From contig NC_087080.1 of the NCBI RefSeq assembly GCF_026151205.1, positions 12,261,837 to 12,325,836 of the forward strand: a stretch of 64,000 nucleotides of DNA, given 5' to 3'. This DNA comes from Bolinopsis microptera. Taxonomy: Eukaryota > Ctenophora > Tentaculata > Lobata > Bolinopsidae. Of the stretch, positions 20,586-35,500 are shown piece by piece. Under the pieces are notes generated by a model. It saw only the letters and a program-made list of their open reading frames with translations, was not told the DNA's origin and made no database searches. The position numbers and the translations under genes were made by a program. How positions within the stretch are numbered: the first letter of the stretch is position 1; every line of letters begins with the position of its first letter.

Positions 20586-23500
20586 CTAGAGAGACATTTT
20601 ATTAAAATACAAAATTAATGCTTTTTAACTTAAACGGTATTATGGTAAACAAGTATCTCGCCCATGTTCACGCCCTTGATGAAGATTATCGCAAATATCA
20701 GAGCAGCTATGACAAGATAAATAAAGACAATCTGTCCGAACTCCGAATATATCGGCATTATATTATAGCCGTTATATTATATAGCCGTTATATAACTAAC
20801 CCTCTGCGTCAGTAATAGGTTTGGTGACGATATGTATTCTCTTGGGGAGGAACTCTTCACTGATAGTTTTCAGCATCACTCCGTATCGGTCTGATGTCGG
20901 TATTATCATTGTGTCTCCCAAAGTGAATGTGAACTCCTCGTGTTTAATCTGAGAAGATTTCAGTTACAGGGAGGGGACGCTCACATGTTAAATAACAAAA
21001 CTTAAACCAACTTTATGCAGCTAGATGACAGACGACCGTTTCACCATCTCATCAACTTAAGTTTCCCACTGCATATATCAATTAAGTGACAATTAGTAAA
21101 GCTTACATCTTCTTCGATCTCAATAGCGATGTCGATCACCCTCCTTGGGGCTCCTTTCATATCTATTATCTCCAGAATAACTTCAGAAGATCTCTTTACG
21201 ATCTCAGCCAACACCAACTGACGGATAGTAGATATGTTTAAAATGGTGAATTTCTCAAATTTTTAAATCGAAAACTCACAATAAAATATTGAATTTAAAT
21301 TTGGCTGAGATTCCTTTGTTAAGGAGTAATAAGGATGCCGGATAGTAAGATCTTTCATTACAATCCTAAAATGTGTTTCTAACACAAACCATTATTTACT
21401 GGCATGCATTACTACTTATTAAATATCAACGTGTAAATAACACGACCCACCTGCTCGGGGTATATTTTGTAGACGTTAAGAAGTCTAGAAAGAATAATAT
21501 CCTCGACAGTTTGCCTGGTTGGCAGGGTGACAGATCTGATCTGACTGAATATTACTCTGATACCGAGTAGACAGTATGTAGAGCGACACCTGAGATAATA
21601 TGTTATTGTACGGAGAATTATAGTGTGAAGTGATTCCAATTAACAATCTCTTATACGTCCAACTTATCTACCTATCAACACATTGCTATTACCCGACCAC
21701 ATGCCCGCCCAACCCTTAGCTTACCAACGAGCGCGCCAAATAATGCGCGCGCCCATACTGGGAACGCGCAAAAAGCACATCTTAATCAATGCAGAACGGC
21801 TGCCGGCAGAGCCTAGAAACTGGCAAGCGGTGTCCCACTACAGTAAACAGGCGATTTAGACAAAGTGATCCCAAGTAGCCTAGCACATCATATCAGTGAA
21901 ATTCTATTAAGAATATTATTCTAGTCAGGGCGACCATTTGCGTGTCTATCCAGACTCAACATATTGTATGTCTCTTCTCAAAAAGCAAACCAAAACCAGA
22001 CGAAGTACTAAAAACAATACATAGGCAAAGTGCTAAAATTCACTAAAACTGTAAGACTGATAACTAACATATCTGGATGTTTTGACGTTGAAATGTCGTC
22101 CAAGTTGACCCAGTTTGAGTAGCCGGCATCAGTAGGGTCAACAGCAGCTGTGGTGACACTGGGTTTCGCTGGTTCGGAGTAGGAGTACGAAATTCCGCTG
22201 TAGTCAGGGGTAGACTTCACGTCTGTGTTGTAGTCTGAAGTAAATTGTTATTAGTTGGTCTGATCAATAACATGAGTTTGAATAATTAATTGAATAATTG
22301 AATAATTATTGAATAAATATAGAAATTAATAATTATAATTCTGTATTATCCAGGTCACCACTAATGTATAACTAGTTTCCAAATCCCTTATAATCCTTTA
22401 TAATAGAACTTTTTTAAATTGCAGTACTTGTCAAATAAATAACAAATCTTTAAAGTTTGTTAAACATATTTGAGCACCGTGGAGAATTCTCGACGCCAGA
22501 AAAATACTACTGCACTGAATGCAAATACTTTTCTTAATCTATCGCCAGCTATTCTACCATATTACATATTATTCAATAAAACATATTACATACAATATTC
22601 ATGTAAAGTATATCTTGTAAAGTAATGATATCACAATTTAACATGAGCACTTTTAAGTAATCTCCGTTAGAGTGTAGTAAGTAGTCAACACAACAACTGA
22701 TAGCCTCACATACCTAATATTTATAAAACGTGTGTAAGTATGCATGTGTGTAAGTTATACGAGTGTAAGTACGTGTAAAAGTATTTCTCAGAAAGAGTAG
22801 GGATATAATGTAGCAAGCAATCCAATATCGTTACTTCACACTTGACCAGACTTGAAACACCTAGCCTGATGCTATCTCACTCCGGCCGAATTAGTGTGCT
22901 AGCCGGTATCATGTACGAGACTTACTTTTAGTAATTACATTAAGAAACGGGGCAATGCTGGAGCAGTGCCAAGAATTTCAGTGTAAAATATCACGTGATT
23001 AAGTAATGTGTGTAACGTGTACAGTGTTTTAGTAGGAAGTGTTTGACAGGTCGGTTTTAGGTTGGAGACATGTTGACTGGCTAGGAAAACTAGGGAAACC
23101 AATTAGTAAAACAGCGCACATTTACAAGCTACATTTACACTACATTATACATTATACATTGTACATTCACACTGCATTACACATTATACATTGTACATTT
23201 ACACTACATTACACATAATACATTTACACTACTTTACACATTATACATTTACACTACATTATACATTGTACATTTTCATCTTAATCTCATCTTAATGTCA
23301 TCCTCACTAAGGAATTACGTTTCAGATTTTAAAGTCCCTGTTTTGTAATCTCCAGCTTATGATATTAAAAAGAAGATCCCGGATGTAAACTAGTGTAAGA
23401 CATGGAGAAATATAAATCAATTTAATCATTTAAATATTAAATATAAATCACTTAAGAAATAAACTAATGATTGTAAGTTATATTTTCTTTATTTAAATAA

Positions 23501-26500
23501 TCTGTTAGCTAATGATATATCATACCAGAAGTGGGTAGAAGAGTAGTGTCTGTGTACTCGTAGATAAATGCTGCGTCCACTTCACCTGAGATGAGTAAGT
23601 TTAAATATACAAGTCATAAACGAGTTATGAAATTGTTATAAACAAGATATAAACAAGATATAAACAAGATATAAACAACAGATCGTGGTCACAGGTCGTA
23701 GATATAATGATCTCTGTAGACCTGTAACCTGTGCTCATGATATTGTGCTAATGTTACTTCTTCCGGAGATATTCTGGATATTTATGCCGTGAGACTGGGT
23801 TATAATAAGCGCACAAATTACGTTTCTTTTATTTTCCGTCATAATCATGAATGATTTTGCAATCATGTGAATTTAAATATTAATTAACACAGTATAAATA
23901 ATGGATAACGACTAGTGGAACTTGGGTGAAAACAACGAGTTATTTCCACTGAACTTACAGCCTACAGGAAGCCTTTTAAAATAAATCGCGAGATAAGGTC
24001 TCCGACCTCCGTGATAATAGAGAATATACACAAACAAACGAAGGAGGAAACAATGAAACATACCGACGGGTTTGAGAGAAGAGAGATCGTTGGAGTAAAG
24101 AGAAATAGGTTCTCCCTCAATAGGAGCGTATATTCCCAACCAATGACTGGTGAAACCAGGCTTTACTCTGTCTTCAGTTCCGGAGTAGTTAGCTTCAGAG
24201 AACAGGGCCCAGTTTCCAGTAAACACCTTCAGTGATTTTACCTGCACAAGGTTACAAGGTTACAAGGTTACAAGGTTACAAGGTTACAAGGTTACAAGGT
24301 TACAAGGTTACAAGGTTACAAGGTTACATTTAGATTGGTGTAGTTTTGAGAAGTAAAGGGAGTGTTTTGGTATTAAAAACTCAACGTAAACCTTTTTACT
24401 CGAAAACAGGACAGATTAACAGGACAAATTAACGGGATATTGTACACAAATTGGCGTTTAAGTTGAACGGCATACTCAAGTTGTCATACCGTATTTAACA
24501 CACTGTGCCGCGGTAAATAACTAAGGTTATTTAGCCATGGTGGAGTGTAATAATACTGGATAATATAACTGCAAAATAAATGCATTATGCATAATATAGA
24601 GTACAAGACACTGTATATTAGTGTCTAGTGTTGGTGATAGTGCTTAAGTAAGTTAAGTTTCAACAAAACTTAACAGTTTCTCTTTATCACAACACTATAG
24701 ATATATCATAAAACTCTGTCGTCTATAATACTGAATGGCTTTATAAATTATATCAAACTCAAAAGTTTGATAAGCAGAAGCGTGTAAAGTCCGAATTTAT
24801 TGATTTATAATCATTATACGTAAGAAAGTTGACTTACGGCGTTGTCAAATTCCTCGAGTTGAGAGGTAGCTTGAGTTATGTTAATACACTCTCCCTTAAG
24901 TTTAGCGTGCTTACACAACATAACCAGAGGCTCTGAAATAAAAGTAAGTTAAGTTTTTAATTATGTGATTAACTAAATGATTAATTTGGGAATTAATTGA
25001 GTAGTTGATTAAATGATGGCCGGGAACACTGTGCAGTGTTTTATGCTAATACTTACAGGATACAGATGTAGCAAAAAATAATCTCAAAGCGCGCGCTCAA
25101 AGACACGTGAAATGTTTCAAAAATGACTGTCATAATCTTCATAAACACTTCCATTAATCTCTTAAAGCAGTAACCAAGGCAGGATGACTTAAAGTAAACT
25201 GTCCATTGTAAATATAACCTGATGTTTGTCTCATTACGTCAGTTATAGACTACTATCATTGCCTTCAGCAGACGCGCTAATGAACATAACGGACCGTTAA
25301 TGTGACCGATTAGAGGAGAAGCTCAGCACTATTGTCAAAACAAAGAACTGTCAACCAATGAACAACACTATGCCTGGTATTTCCATTAGTTTGGATATAA
25401 ATTAGTTGAGATGGATGAATGTTTCAGACTGAGAGTGAGGTCTGATCCAGGACCCTCTTTTCAAACCACTCCTTTCTTCTAGAAGCTTCTTAAGTACAGG
25501 TAAACACCTGACCAATCCCCACCCTAATGAACACGGACTGATAACACAACCTGGCCACTCACTGTTCAAAGCAACATTTCTAAACATTCCTCCAGCCTCC
25601 GCCATATATTATTCTGGTATTTGCTGAATGTTACATATTGATAATATGGTGCTGAAAACAATGTTTCTCTGTATACCCGACCTAGTAATGGTGCTGGCAA
25701 TGTTTCTATACCCGATGATCTGTAGACCAACACAGTTCATTTACATTCATTAGTATTGGTTATAATAATATTAGAACATATATTACAACTTATTGTAATT
25801 TGTGCGGGCCCTGATAATTGTAGCGGGTGGAGATGGTCTACACAGCACATTCGTCCCTTGTCTTATCTAGCCCACTGATGGAAACATGATAATAATATTA
25901 TCACATAATGTTATTAATTATGATAATATTACAGAGTTGTAAGATTTAGACAGTCGTAACCGGCCAGTAGTGTAGAGGTAGTCTGTTCCAGACGGGACGT
26001 GTCTAGTTCTGTCCTGTATTTGTATTGGTTTTGTGTGCACTAGTTCCCGTCCCCCCTCCCTTATTACTCGACTACGCAACTCATCAGCCCTTAGGTGGTG
26101 AACTCATCGAAACTTTTACCGAATAGCTAATTTTATATTAAGTGAGACGTCCCGAGCCTAGACATCTGGGGGCGCATTTGCAGGGTTCCTCAGTGTTTCT
26201 AATAATTTGAGCTGTTGCCAGCCAATATAATCTTAGTGTATAACAGCCAATATAAGTGCTTTTCTTAAAGGCTTTAAATAAGAACCATTTAACTACTTGA
26301 AGTTTATCCAAAGGGAGAGAGAGAGAGTTAAGTAGTGTTTTACATTGCAGTTAGTACATGTAATTGTGTAACGAGATAATGATATAATTACTTAACTAAG
26401 GTGTAGTAGACACACAAAGTATTCCGAGTGTAACTCTTGCTGATTTGATTACTTAATCAAATCAAAGTTCAAGGTTCTGGTTACATTTACAACGGGTTGT

Positions 26501-29500
26501 TACTTTGTTTTAAGTGTTCAGGCGGTAAGTCGTGATTTTACAGTGGGTTTACAACGACAGAGATAAATGTTGACATGGCTTCCAGCGTGGATCTAACCGT
26601 GGTTTTGCTCATTGCAATTGGTGAGTTTTAAAGAAATATATTAAAGTCACTATTGTGACGGTACATTAGAACCAGACAGAAACAAAGTGTGAAGGGCCTC
26701 AACGGAACCCCTCGGTTTCAGCTCCTTGTTTAACTCTGCCGTACAGCAGGGACATCCACCGGGTACTCCAAGGATGGGCACATAGCTCACTCCACACTAT
26801 AACTATGCTCTGTCAAATGTTGCTTATATACCAAGGATCTACAGGAAATATTTCCTTGTAAGTTTAGAGGGCGATCTGTGAACAGACAACTACCTCATTC
26901 CAAACTATAGGAACTTAAATTCCTATACTATCCCAACGAGCTACACCAAGCATGGTTTCAGTGGCCGCATAGTGGCCGCATAGAGGCCAAACCTAATCTC
27001 CCAATTTTCTGAAATATCAGACTTTCTCGCTTGGTAACCATCTGGGGGGAGCCCACAATTAGAACCGTTATTAAATAAATCCTGAGCTGTGGGAGATGAA
27101 ACCATTTGACCAGGTTCAATATAATTAATTACATACTTTATCAGACCAGTCTGGAGCTCCCGATAGAGAGAGGGAATTCATTCTCCACTCTTCATTCTCA
27201 GCAATCAAGCAGTATGCAATCAGAGAATTCTCAATATATTTATTGGACAGTCTGGTGTGAATTAGTGATCACAATGAAAATGTTAAAAGATCAGACTGTT
27301 TTCCGGTGTAGCTGTTTAACAGCTGTGAACTAAATATATTTTGTGGGGGGACTGGCATGTTCCGACACTGGCACGTGTAAAACACGGTTCACCGTGCACG
27401 TGCATATGTTTCTCCTTTGTGCATATGTTTCTCTTTTGTTACGAAAAGGTTTTCTGTTGAGAAGTGAATAGAATCTACTAGAGAATTAGAGAATACCAAC
27501 ATTTTTTAAAATTGAGACAACTATAGTTGATAACAATACCACATCAATGTCATGTTTCGGCATAAAATGGCACTTAAATCACATCTTGTATCCCCACTTT
27601 CACTTTAATATAGGCTCAGGGACCGAATATTAAGAACAGTTCAATATCTGAGCTGTCTTCCAGCCTGCCGTGCAGCGCAAAGAAGCTAATACTACTATTG
27701 GACATTACACTCTAATTACGTGAAGTCTCATAACTTCAACTAGATCAGACCACACTTTATGTCAAGGTTGTAATTTTACACATGATAGAGTCCGACATAT
27801 TATTACATATCTAGTAGTGACATTTACTGAATTTGAAGTGTCGAATATCCATAATCATGTAACATTGTGCCATATATCTATTAACTGAATATTATTATGT
27901 ATTATAAGTACAATAGCGGAATATTACATATTACTGTAGACCTAGTACCTACTTATGATGTTCTTTGTAACTTTATAAAAAATAAGTAATAACATAATGT
28001 TTATTCATATATGCACATGGTCCACGATTTAATGCCTATAATATGATTCCAGTTAAGTTTCGCAAACTTGTTTGCCAAACAAAGCAGCCACGCATCAGTT
28101 TGTATTTAGTACTGCATCAAGTTACCAGTTACCAGTTACCAGTTACCAGTTACCAGTTACCAGTTACCACAGGTACTCTCTCAACTTCAGAGTAGTTACC
28201 CCTCTCAAGTCTCCCGAGATACTCCCCTAACCCAAAGTGTAGCAAGTAGGGTAAGTAGCAAGAGGTTGTATAAGAACCCATATGATCGGTAATCCTACTC
28301 TAGTCATAGAGTTTATAGATCAGTATTAAGTACACGCTCGGATGGGTGGGTTACACACTGTACAGTGTCACTGTTACAAGGGTGGGTTATACACTATACA
28401 GTGTCACTGTTACAAGGGTGGGTTACACACTGTACAGTGTCACTGTTACAAGGGTGGGTTATACAATATACACTGTACAGTGTCACTGTTACAAGGGTAG
28501 GTTATACACTGTACAGTGTCACTGTTACAAGGGTGGGTTATACACTGTACAGTGTCACTGTTACAAGGGTGGGTTATACACTGTACAGTGTCACTGTTAC
28601 AAGGGTGGGTTATACACTGTACAGTGTCACTGCCACAAGGGTGGGTTATACATTGCACAGTGTCACTGTCACTAGGGTGGATTATACACTACACACAGTG
28701 TCACTGTTACAAGGGTGGATTATACACTGTACAGTATCACTGTCACTAGGGTGGATTATACAGTACACACCGTGTCACTGTTACAAGGGTGGATTATACA
28801 CTGTACAGTATCACTGTCACTAGGGTGGATTATACACTACACACAGTGTCACTGTTACAAGGGTGGGTTATACACTGCACACAGTGTCACTGTTACAAGG
28901 GTGGGTTATACACTACACACAGTGTCACTGTTACAAGGGTGGGTTATACACTACACACTGTGTCACAAGGTAAGGAATAGTGAGAGATGTAATATTGGGC
29001 GTGTATTCACTATTCAGTGTTGTTGCTCTCACTGAAAGAGCGATAGGAAATCTAATTCCCAGGATTGTTTTGTGAGTCATGCGTTCCAACTCCGATCTGA
29101 TTTTCAACATTCTTGTGATTCCGACCGGGTCTATCGAACAGCAGACCTGTTTTCTCTCACCGCTCACATTTGCTTCCGGTAAGACTCCGGTCATTACACA
29201 GCGTGTTGTTGGTTAGCAGCGGATGATGTGTAAAGTTTGTGAAATGAGAAACTCCCTCTCCAGACAAGGATGACGACTAGTTAATATCACACTCCCTCTA
29301 ACTCCCGGTCTCTAAACTCCGTATATAACTCACACATGCTGATCACGTGGTCTCAATACTGCTCTGGGATTGGGAGAATTAGTCTAGCAAGACGCGGGAT
29401 TGGCTGATAGGGAAAGTAAATAGAGAGTAATATATAATATATATCGGATCATTGCATACACACACAAGATTACATATAGGTTAGTGGGGTTGAGTTGAAA

Positions 29501-32500
29501 TGACAGTTTGGGGAAGCCGGAGAGTATGAGATAAGGAGTGACGTCACGTTTCTGGAATGCAGGCATGTGTGAAGTGGAACTGAAGTGACGAAATGTGAGC
29601 TGATCTTTAGCCCCATCAGGTCATTAGTGGGGCCCAGGTCATTAGGAGGGATGTGTAGATGTACGGGTGATGTAAGGGATCACACTCACCGAGACGAGAG
29701 TGTCTACCCTCCCGGACATTCTTACACGGAGAGAGGGGTCCTGTGACTCTAAAAATCCTTACATCCTCGGGACCTCGGCCAGATTTAGCTGAATCAGACT
29801 TTCTAGCAACAATAATAATCAGTCGCAAAGTCAGCCAAGCAACACAAGCTATTCAAGAATAAGCTTTTTTAACTTCTTCTTGCGGTTATAAAGACTGTGT
29901 TGATAGTTGTGGGTATGCAGTACAGGCCGGTTCATATTTACAAAATGTGATTCAATAATTAGCGAACACCGAACAGTGCTTATCCCTGCTTATCCATCGC
30001 TCCTTAGGTTCATTGACCACTAACAAACATTTCAAGTTCCTACTCGACCATCTATGCAGAACGTTGGAATTCAAGACATGAATAAATCTCTATTACTCCA
30101 TTTAGCTGTGTTCACTGTTCCTCACTTGAAGCTAAAAAGTAGTCACAGGCACTATTCTACTTAAAGGCAGAATATTTTGAATTATAAAATGTACGTATGA
30201 AAGCTAAACAACTTTGAAATTCCCCCTTGCATTTAGATTTGTCCCTCACTTAAAGTTAAAAGCTAAAGTTGAATGGAAGGTATATATTATTTAGGGACAG
30301 TAGCCATAAATAATATAAAGCACCATCTGGGAACTATTTTGGGAACTAATTTGGGAACTAATTTACCACAATATGTTCTGATCAGCTACTTCATGATACA
30401 GTTTAACTTAAACCCATACCATTTTAGGGTATATATTGCTCCAGAAGTTGTATATAATTACTTAATTATGGCCATTGCGAACATTTTGCCCCTATTCGGA
30501 AGCCTCTGTCATCTTTCAAGCCCAATTTGTAACCCACCTATATTTTCTCTAAATTTGCGAAGCTCCAAAAATCAGCTTTTCGTTAATAATTCGAAAAGTG
30601 TTTTAGGTCATATATTGCTTCACAAGTCAGGTATATAATAAATGTGCTAGTTGCGGCCTTTTTGCACTTGTCCGGAAGTCTAGGTAATACCTTTCAAACG
30701 AAAGTTAGGAAAATTAATCAAAAATACGAGGGATTTTCAAAGCATTAAAATATCTCGATTCACGATGGTCAGAGCACTTTCATACCCTCATTCGCCTGCC
30801 ATCATGTGACCATAACGGTCATTTAGCACCTCCTACAAAGCTTCCGAGTGCCTTCCTAATGGCAGAAACAAATTTTTAAAGTTTGTTCTTAGCCTCTTAG
30901 GGCGCCTGGAGAAAATAATAATGCTCTAGCTAGTTGTGCCCATCAGATCTACTTTTACAACTTTTTGCGGTGGTTCCTGGGACTATAAACAACACATTCC
31001 TATTTCCTGCCCAGAAATGCTTGTGGCAAATTAGTTCCCAGAAAATATTCATACTGCCCTAACTTTTAGTTGCTAAAGTAACTACTAGTTGTTAATGTAA
31101 GTATTAGTAATTGTTAAAGTAATAAAGTAATGCTATATATAACTATTGATAAGAATACTCACGACGGCTAGCAGAATAACAACTCTCGAGGTCTCCATTA
31201 AGAGTGGGCATGACTCTGTCAATATCAGCAGCAGAGCTGGGGTCCGCTGCCTCCACGCTCAGAAGACAGTCCTTGTACGCTTGTAACGCATCGCATTCCT
31301 TGTTATCGTCAGAATCTAAGATCTGAAAGAATACTATGCTCAAATTTGTCTTCCAGGTTTTTACATCTTTTACAGGAAAGGTTAATTAGAAGGAGTTCAC
31401 AAAGATGGTGAATGTTGTATCATACTGTAGCATGTACGTTAAGAACCAAATAATTAGTCTACTATAAATTTAGTCAAATCTTAAGACTAACATTGTTTTA
31501 AACAAAATTTACTGAGATTAAATTAGCCGTCGACTAATTTAAAAGCCAACTAAAATTTCGGTAAAGCATGAATGCTTTCAAATTTTGACGTAATATCATT
31601 TAACATAACCCCGCTGCTAAAACTATCATACGCATTGTATTAATAAATCAGCTTTAATTTTTACTTAGGATCATTAATTTTTTTTAAAAGTTTGTTCCCT
31701 AAGCTTAATTAAGGTTATTACTAATTAATCTAATATTCCTATTAACCGAAAATATGAATATAATTGAAATTTAGTAAACGCATGAAAAATAAATAACTTA
31801 CAGATGTGTAGAGCTTGGTGCACTTCTCAACCTGCTTGGAAAGGGACTGTCTCTCTGTGGTGAGTGGGGGAGCTGAAAGTAACGAACCGTTACATACTTT
31901 AAATTCCAATAATATCTCTCCGTAATTATACTGCTTATAGAAAAAATCCCCCAAACCTCTTTAATTTTAAAGACCTGTTTAACAGCAGTCTCTTAAAACC
32001 AGTCAAGAGAAGCGCATTTTAAACATCTCTCCCCAAAACGGTAAATGTTATAAAGGAGCAATATATTTAAATGTGCCTCAAATCTACCCCGCTATCATTG
32101 TTCTTATTGAGGCGGCTGCAGGTGTTATAATATGTGCTAGCCAGTCAGGCCACATTGCACCTGCGTTAAAATAACAACACAACTCTTCAACAAATAATAC
32201 TTTACTGTCCCCTACTTGGCTTACATTTCCCTCTAACCAGCTATTATCATAAATATCACAACATTACTCCAATAGAGCTCACATAATCAGTCTATATTCA
32301 ATAATATAATAACCACCACATTACTTATTATATTATAATAACCGGGCAGGTTTGGGGAGGGTTGGGGAACTGTTCCACTAGGTTAACAGTTCCCGCAACT
32401 CAGTACGAGGCTATGCCTTCAAGTCTAAGTATGAACTAAGTCAATGGTTTTAATTCCGGGATCGTACCGTGAAAATGGGTATCAAATAACGGGGGTTCAA

Positions 32501-35500
32501 TTGGTGGGGAGATGGTCGTTAAGGGTAATATATTGTTACAGAGAGGTTGGGGGAGGTCGGTGCCATGGTCCGGGTATTGGGTTTTATTGGGGCTGAACGG
32601 ACGAAGGAGTCTAATGCGGGGGATTGTTAGCATTTTTATTTTTATTAGTAGATTTAGCAGAGAGTATTAGCGTATTTATCAGTGTGGTTAGTGATGAGGG
32701 AAGTTTTAACGGGACCCCATGAACGAAATTAGAACCAACTCATAACTTGCTATTAATTTTGTCATAAATAAATACTGAAATGTCTCAATTTGGTTGATGA
32801 GTATTTGAAATTCGCATTCCCCGCTTCTTCCTAACCGTCATAAACATAGACTACAGCTGTGTCTTGAGGGAAAATTCACCACTATAGAAATCAGCTTCCT
32901 CCGTCCCACAGTTTTCAATACCAATCTATTATACAGGAGTTTTTGAGCAGACAAAAAGAACAACTTGATAGCTGATAACAGAGTTTTATTTAACTAAAAT
33001 TGGAACTAATTATTGGTAAAATGAAAGTGAAACTCACTAGTGGATAGAGGAGGAGCCAGATCACAGTAAAACTCAATGTCCAGATGTTTGTAGATACCCT
33101 TGCACGGATCACCCAAATTCCGGTTAGTTGCCTTGACAACACACTCCTTCTTGTTGTCACATTGCATCTCCATCCAAGGTGTAACATCTGATATGCAGTT
33201 GTAGTCAGTGAGGTACCTGACACTCTTGTGGGGACATGACTCCTGTCCGGATACGAATCTCCCGTACTGAGCAGTGTAGATCTTGAGAACCCGACCCTCA
33301 GGACACACTAGACTGGTGGTGTCACCCTGACATATCCTGATGGCGTTCAGAGGGGTACCGGTCCCTCTAGTGTCAGCTCGGCCTGAAACACAAGCAAATA
33401 TTATACACTTTTAACAAAATACGGCCATAAAATGAACGGAAAGAATGTATGAAAAATGGGGCTTTTAAAAATGAATTACCCCCTTCTCGTGAAATGGGGC
33501 TGGAGTTTTTTAATACGGATTATTGTGACTCATCAAGGACTTTTCATCCTCCATTTTCATTTTCACTTCGGAATTTATAAAGCAGTTTAGTAATTTAGTG
33601 TAATGAGCAAGTGTATATATTGTTAAGTGGGGATGTGTACTGAGTACTGAGTAGTGACCGTGTGTATTATTGTGATCCACCAAAAGGGTTGGTCCAGGTA
33701 CCCACTACCCATACATACCTTCAAACTAATTATTCAACATGCCGTAATAAACAACATGATGCAACATAATTATGTACAATATTTATACACATTGTTAGCC
33801 CAAATAGAACTGATTCTCGTATGTCATTAGTCTAGTTGGGCTGTGTACACACTACAATATAGTGTATGTTATAGAGCTGCATGCGGGTACTATCGCAAGT
33901 TCTGTACATAGTAAAGTACGTGCTCTAGCTCTAAACTTGGCACCACGCCAATAATCCCACTGATAGACAGAGAGGAGAGAGCGAGTGAGAGGCAGGCAGG
34001 GAGCCGGGAGGCAGGGATATGTGGTAAATTAAACACAGACCACTCATTACCATCATTGCTTGACGACTGGAGGGGCGAACCATACATAACTCTGCGGCCT
34101 GGTTAATAATCTCTAGAGAGCCATATTTTCTAAACATGTACAGTTGCAGAAATTTAATCTTCGGTGATGGCTTTTACTTATAGGATCGTGTCATAAAGAA
34201 TGCGATAACACGTGATTAAAAAACATGCCCATTAATCTTTAAATCCCAGACGAAAATGCCAACATAAGCACATTATATATATAATGTCCGATAAGCGTTT
34301 CCTTGTTTCAGATAATTAACTTGAAGTTACTGAGAATAACTAATAACTATATTTATACTTTTATACTGCCCTTTTCATTTCTTATTCAAAGTGTTTTTTT
34401 ACTATTATATTTATAAGAGATAAGATATATTCAGATAAAAGAAATATAAACCATTTATATTATACTGGTGTTTTATGAAAAAACAACAATTATCGTATGC
34501 ATAAAAAAAACTTTGACATGGTAACAGCTGTGATCTATTTGCTGTCTTAACTATTGCGACCCTACACATTGATGGTATCTTCTTTAAAAAACTCAATCTA
34601 AGATTCATTAGAATAGATCGAGATAATGTTTAACTTTTATCCCTATTTTTAACGGGCCCTCTAACCTATTCACAGACGTCGCACCGCCCGATTCTCCTAG
34701 ACCTTAAATTCCGAGAGCGTGGTAAGTGAGGATACCCTAGCAGTTTCCAGCGGGTTATCAATAGTTATTAATCTAATTTCAGTGTAAAAATCACACACAA
34801 AATGTTTGTTGCGCTCCTTCATAAATCTAATTACACCCTAAGATTAGATTCCCATAGCTCAGAAAATGAGTGACATAATCCCTTGCTCGCAGAGCTGCCT
34901 CTCTAACATAGCGTTGTGACTATAGCAGATCAGCTGATCCCCATCCCTTCTCTTATTGGGCAGCTGGACTGGATCCCTGTTCTCTGATTGGTTGGTTTGA
35001 CGGTCACACGTGCGGTGAATTATTGCTTGTGAGTCAGCTACATTGCACACTAATAGGTGGCACGATATATTGATATGATGATCACAGAGCATTTAGTATG
35101 TGAAGTTGATAAGCAGGAACAGTTATAACTATGTGATGAGGTGGGTGGCCGGATAACTGACTGCTTATATCCCCCACCAGTGGATGGACAACAAATATTT
35201 TCAGTTCATTAACCTAAAATAAGTAAAATGTGAGTGCCCTACTCAAATCCCCCAGTGTCGAATATTGTTTGTATATTTCTACTAAGAAAAATAGTTTTTT
35301 CAAGGCGGGGAAAGGGAGTTGTATCTTCAAGGCGGGGGTAAAGGGAGTTGTATTTGGCCCTGTTTTTAAGGCGGGCCCGGGGGGTAAAGGGAGTTGTATT
35401 TGGCCCTATTTTTAAGGCGGGCCCGGGGGGTAAAGGGAGTTGTATTTGGCCCTATTTTAAGGCGGGCCCGGGGGGTAAAGGGAGTTGTATTTGGCCCTAT

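Noticed and set aside
28346-29035. Several overlapping long frames (GYTLYSVTVTRV repeats)
   Set aside because: The 36-bp unit is divisible by three, so all frames without a stop in one unit stay open. Not a gene.
29063-29178. Plus-strand open segment with good acceptor and donor (contains DCFVSHAFQ and ICFR)
   Set aside because: 38 open codons are not rare by chance, the phase does not connect to the candidate signal exon at 26.6 kb, and no domain is visible.
29616-29828. Minus-strand exon or alternative first exon of the receptor (MRLIIIVARKSDSAKSG, donor at about 29691)
   Set aside because: It could join the crystallin exon in phase, but has no convincing signal peptide or domain and breaks the otherwise complete chain. 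Left out without transcript evidence.
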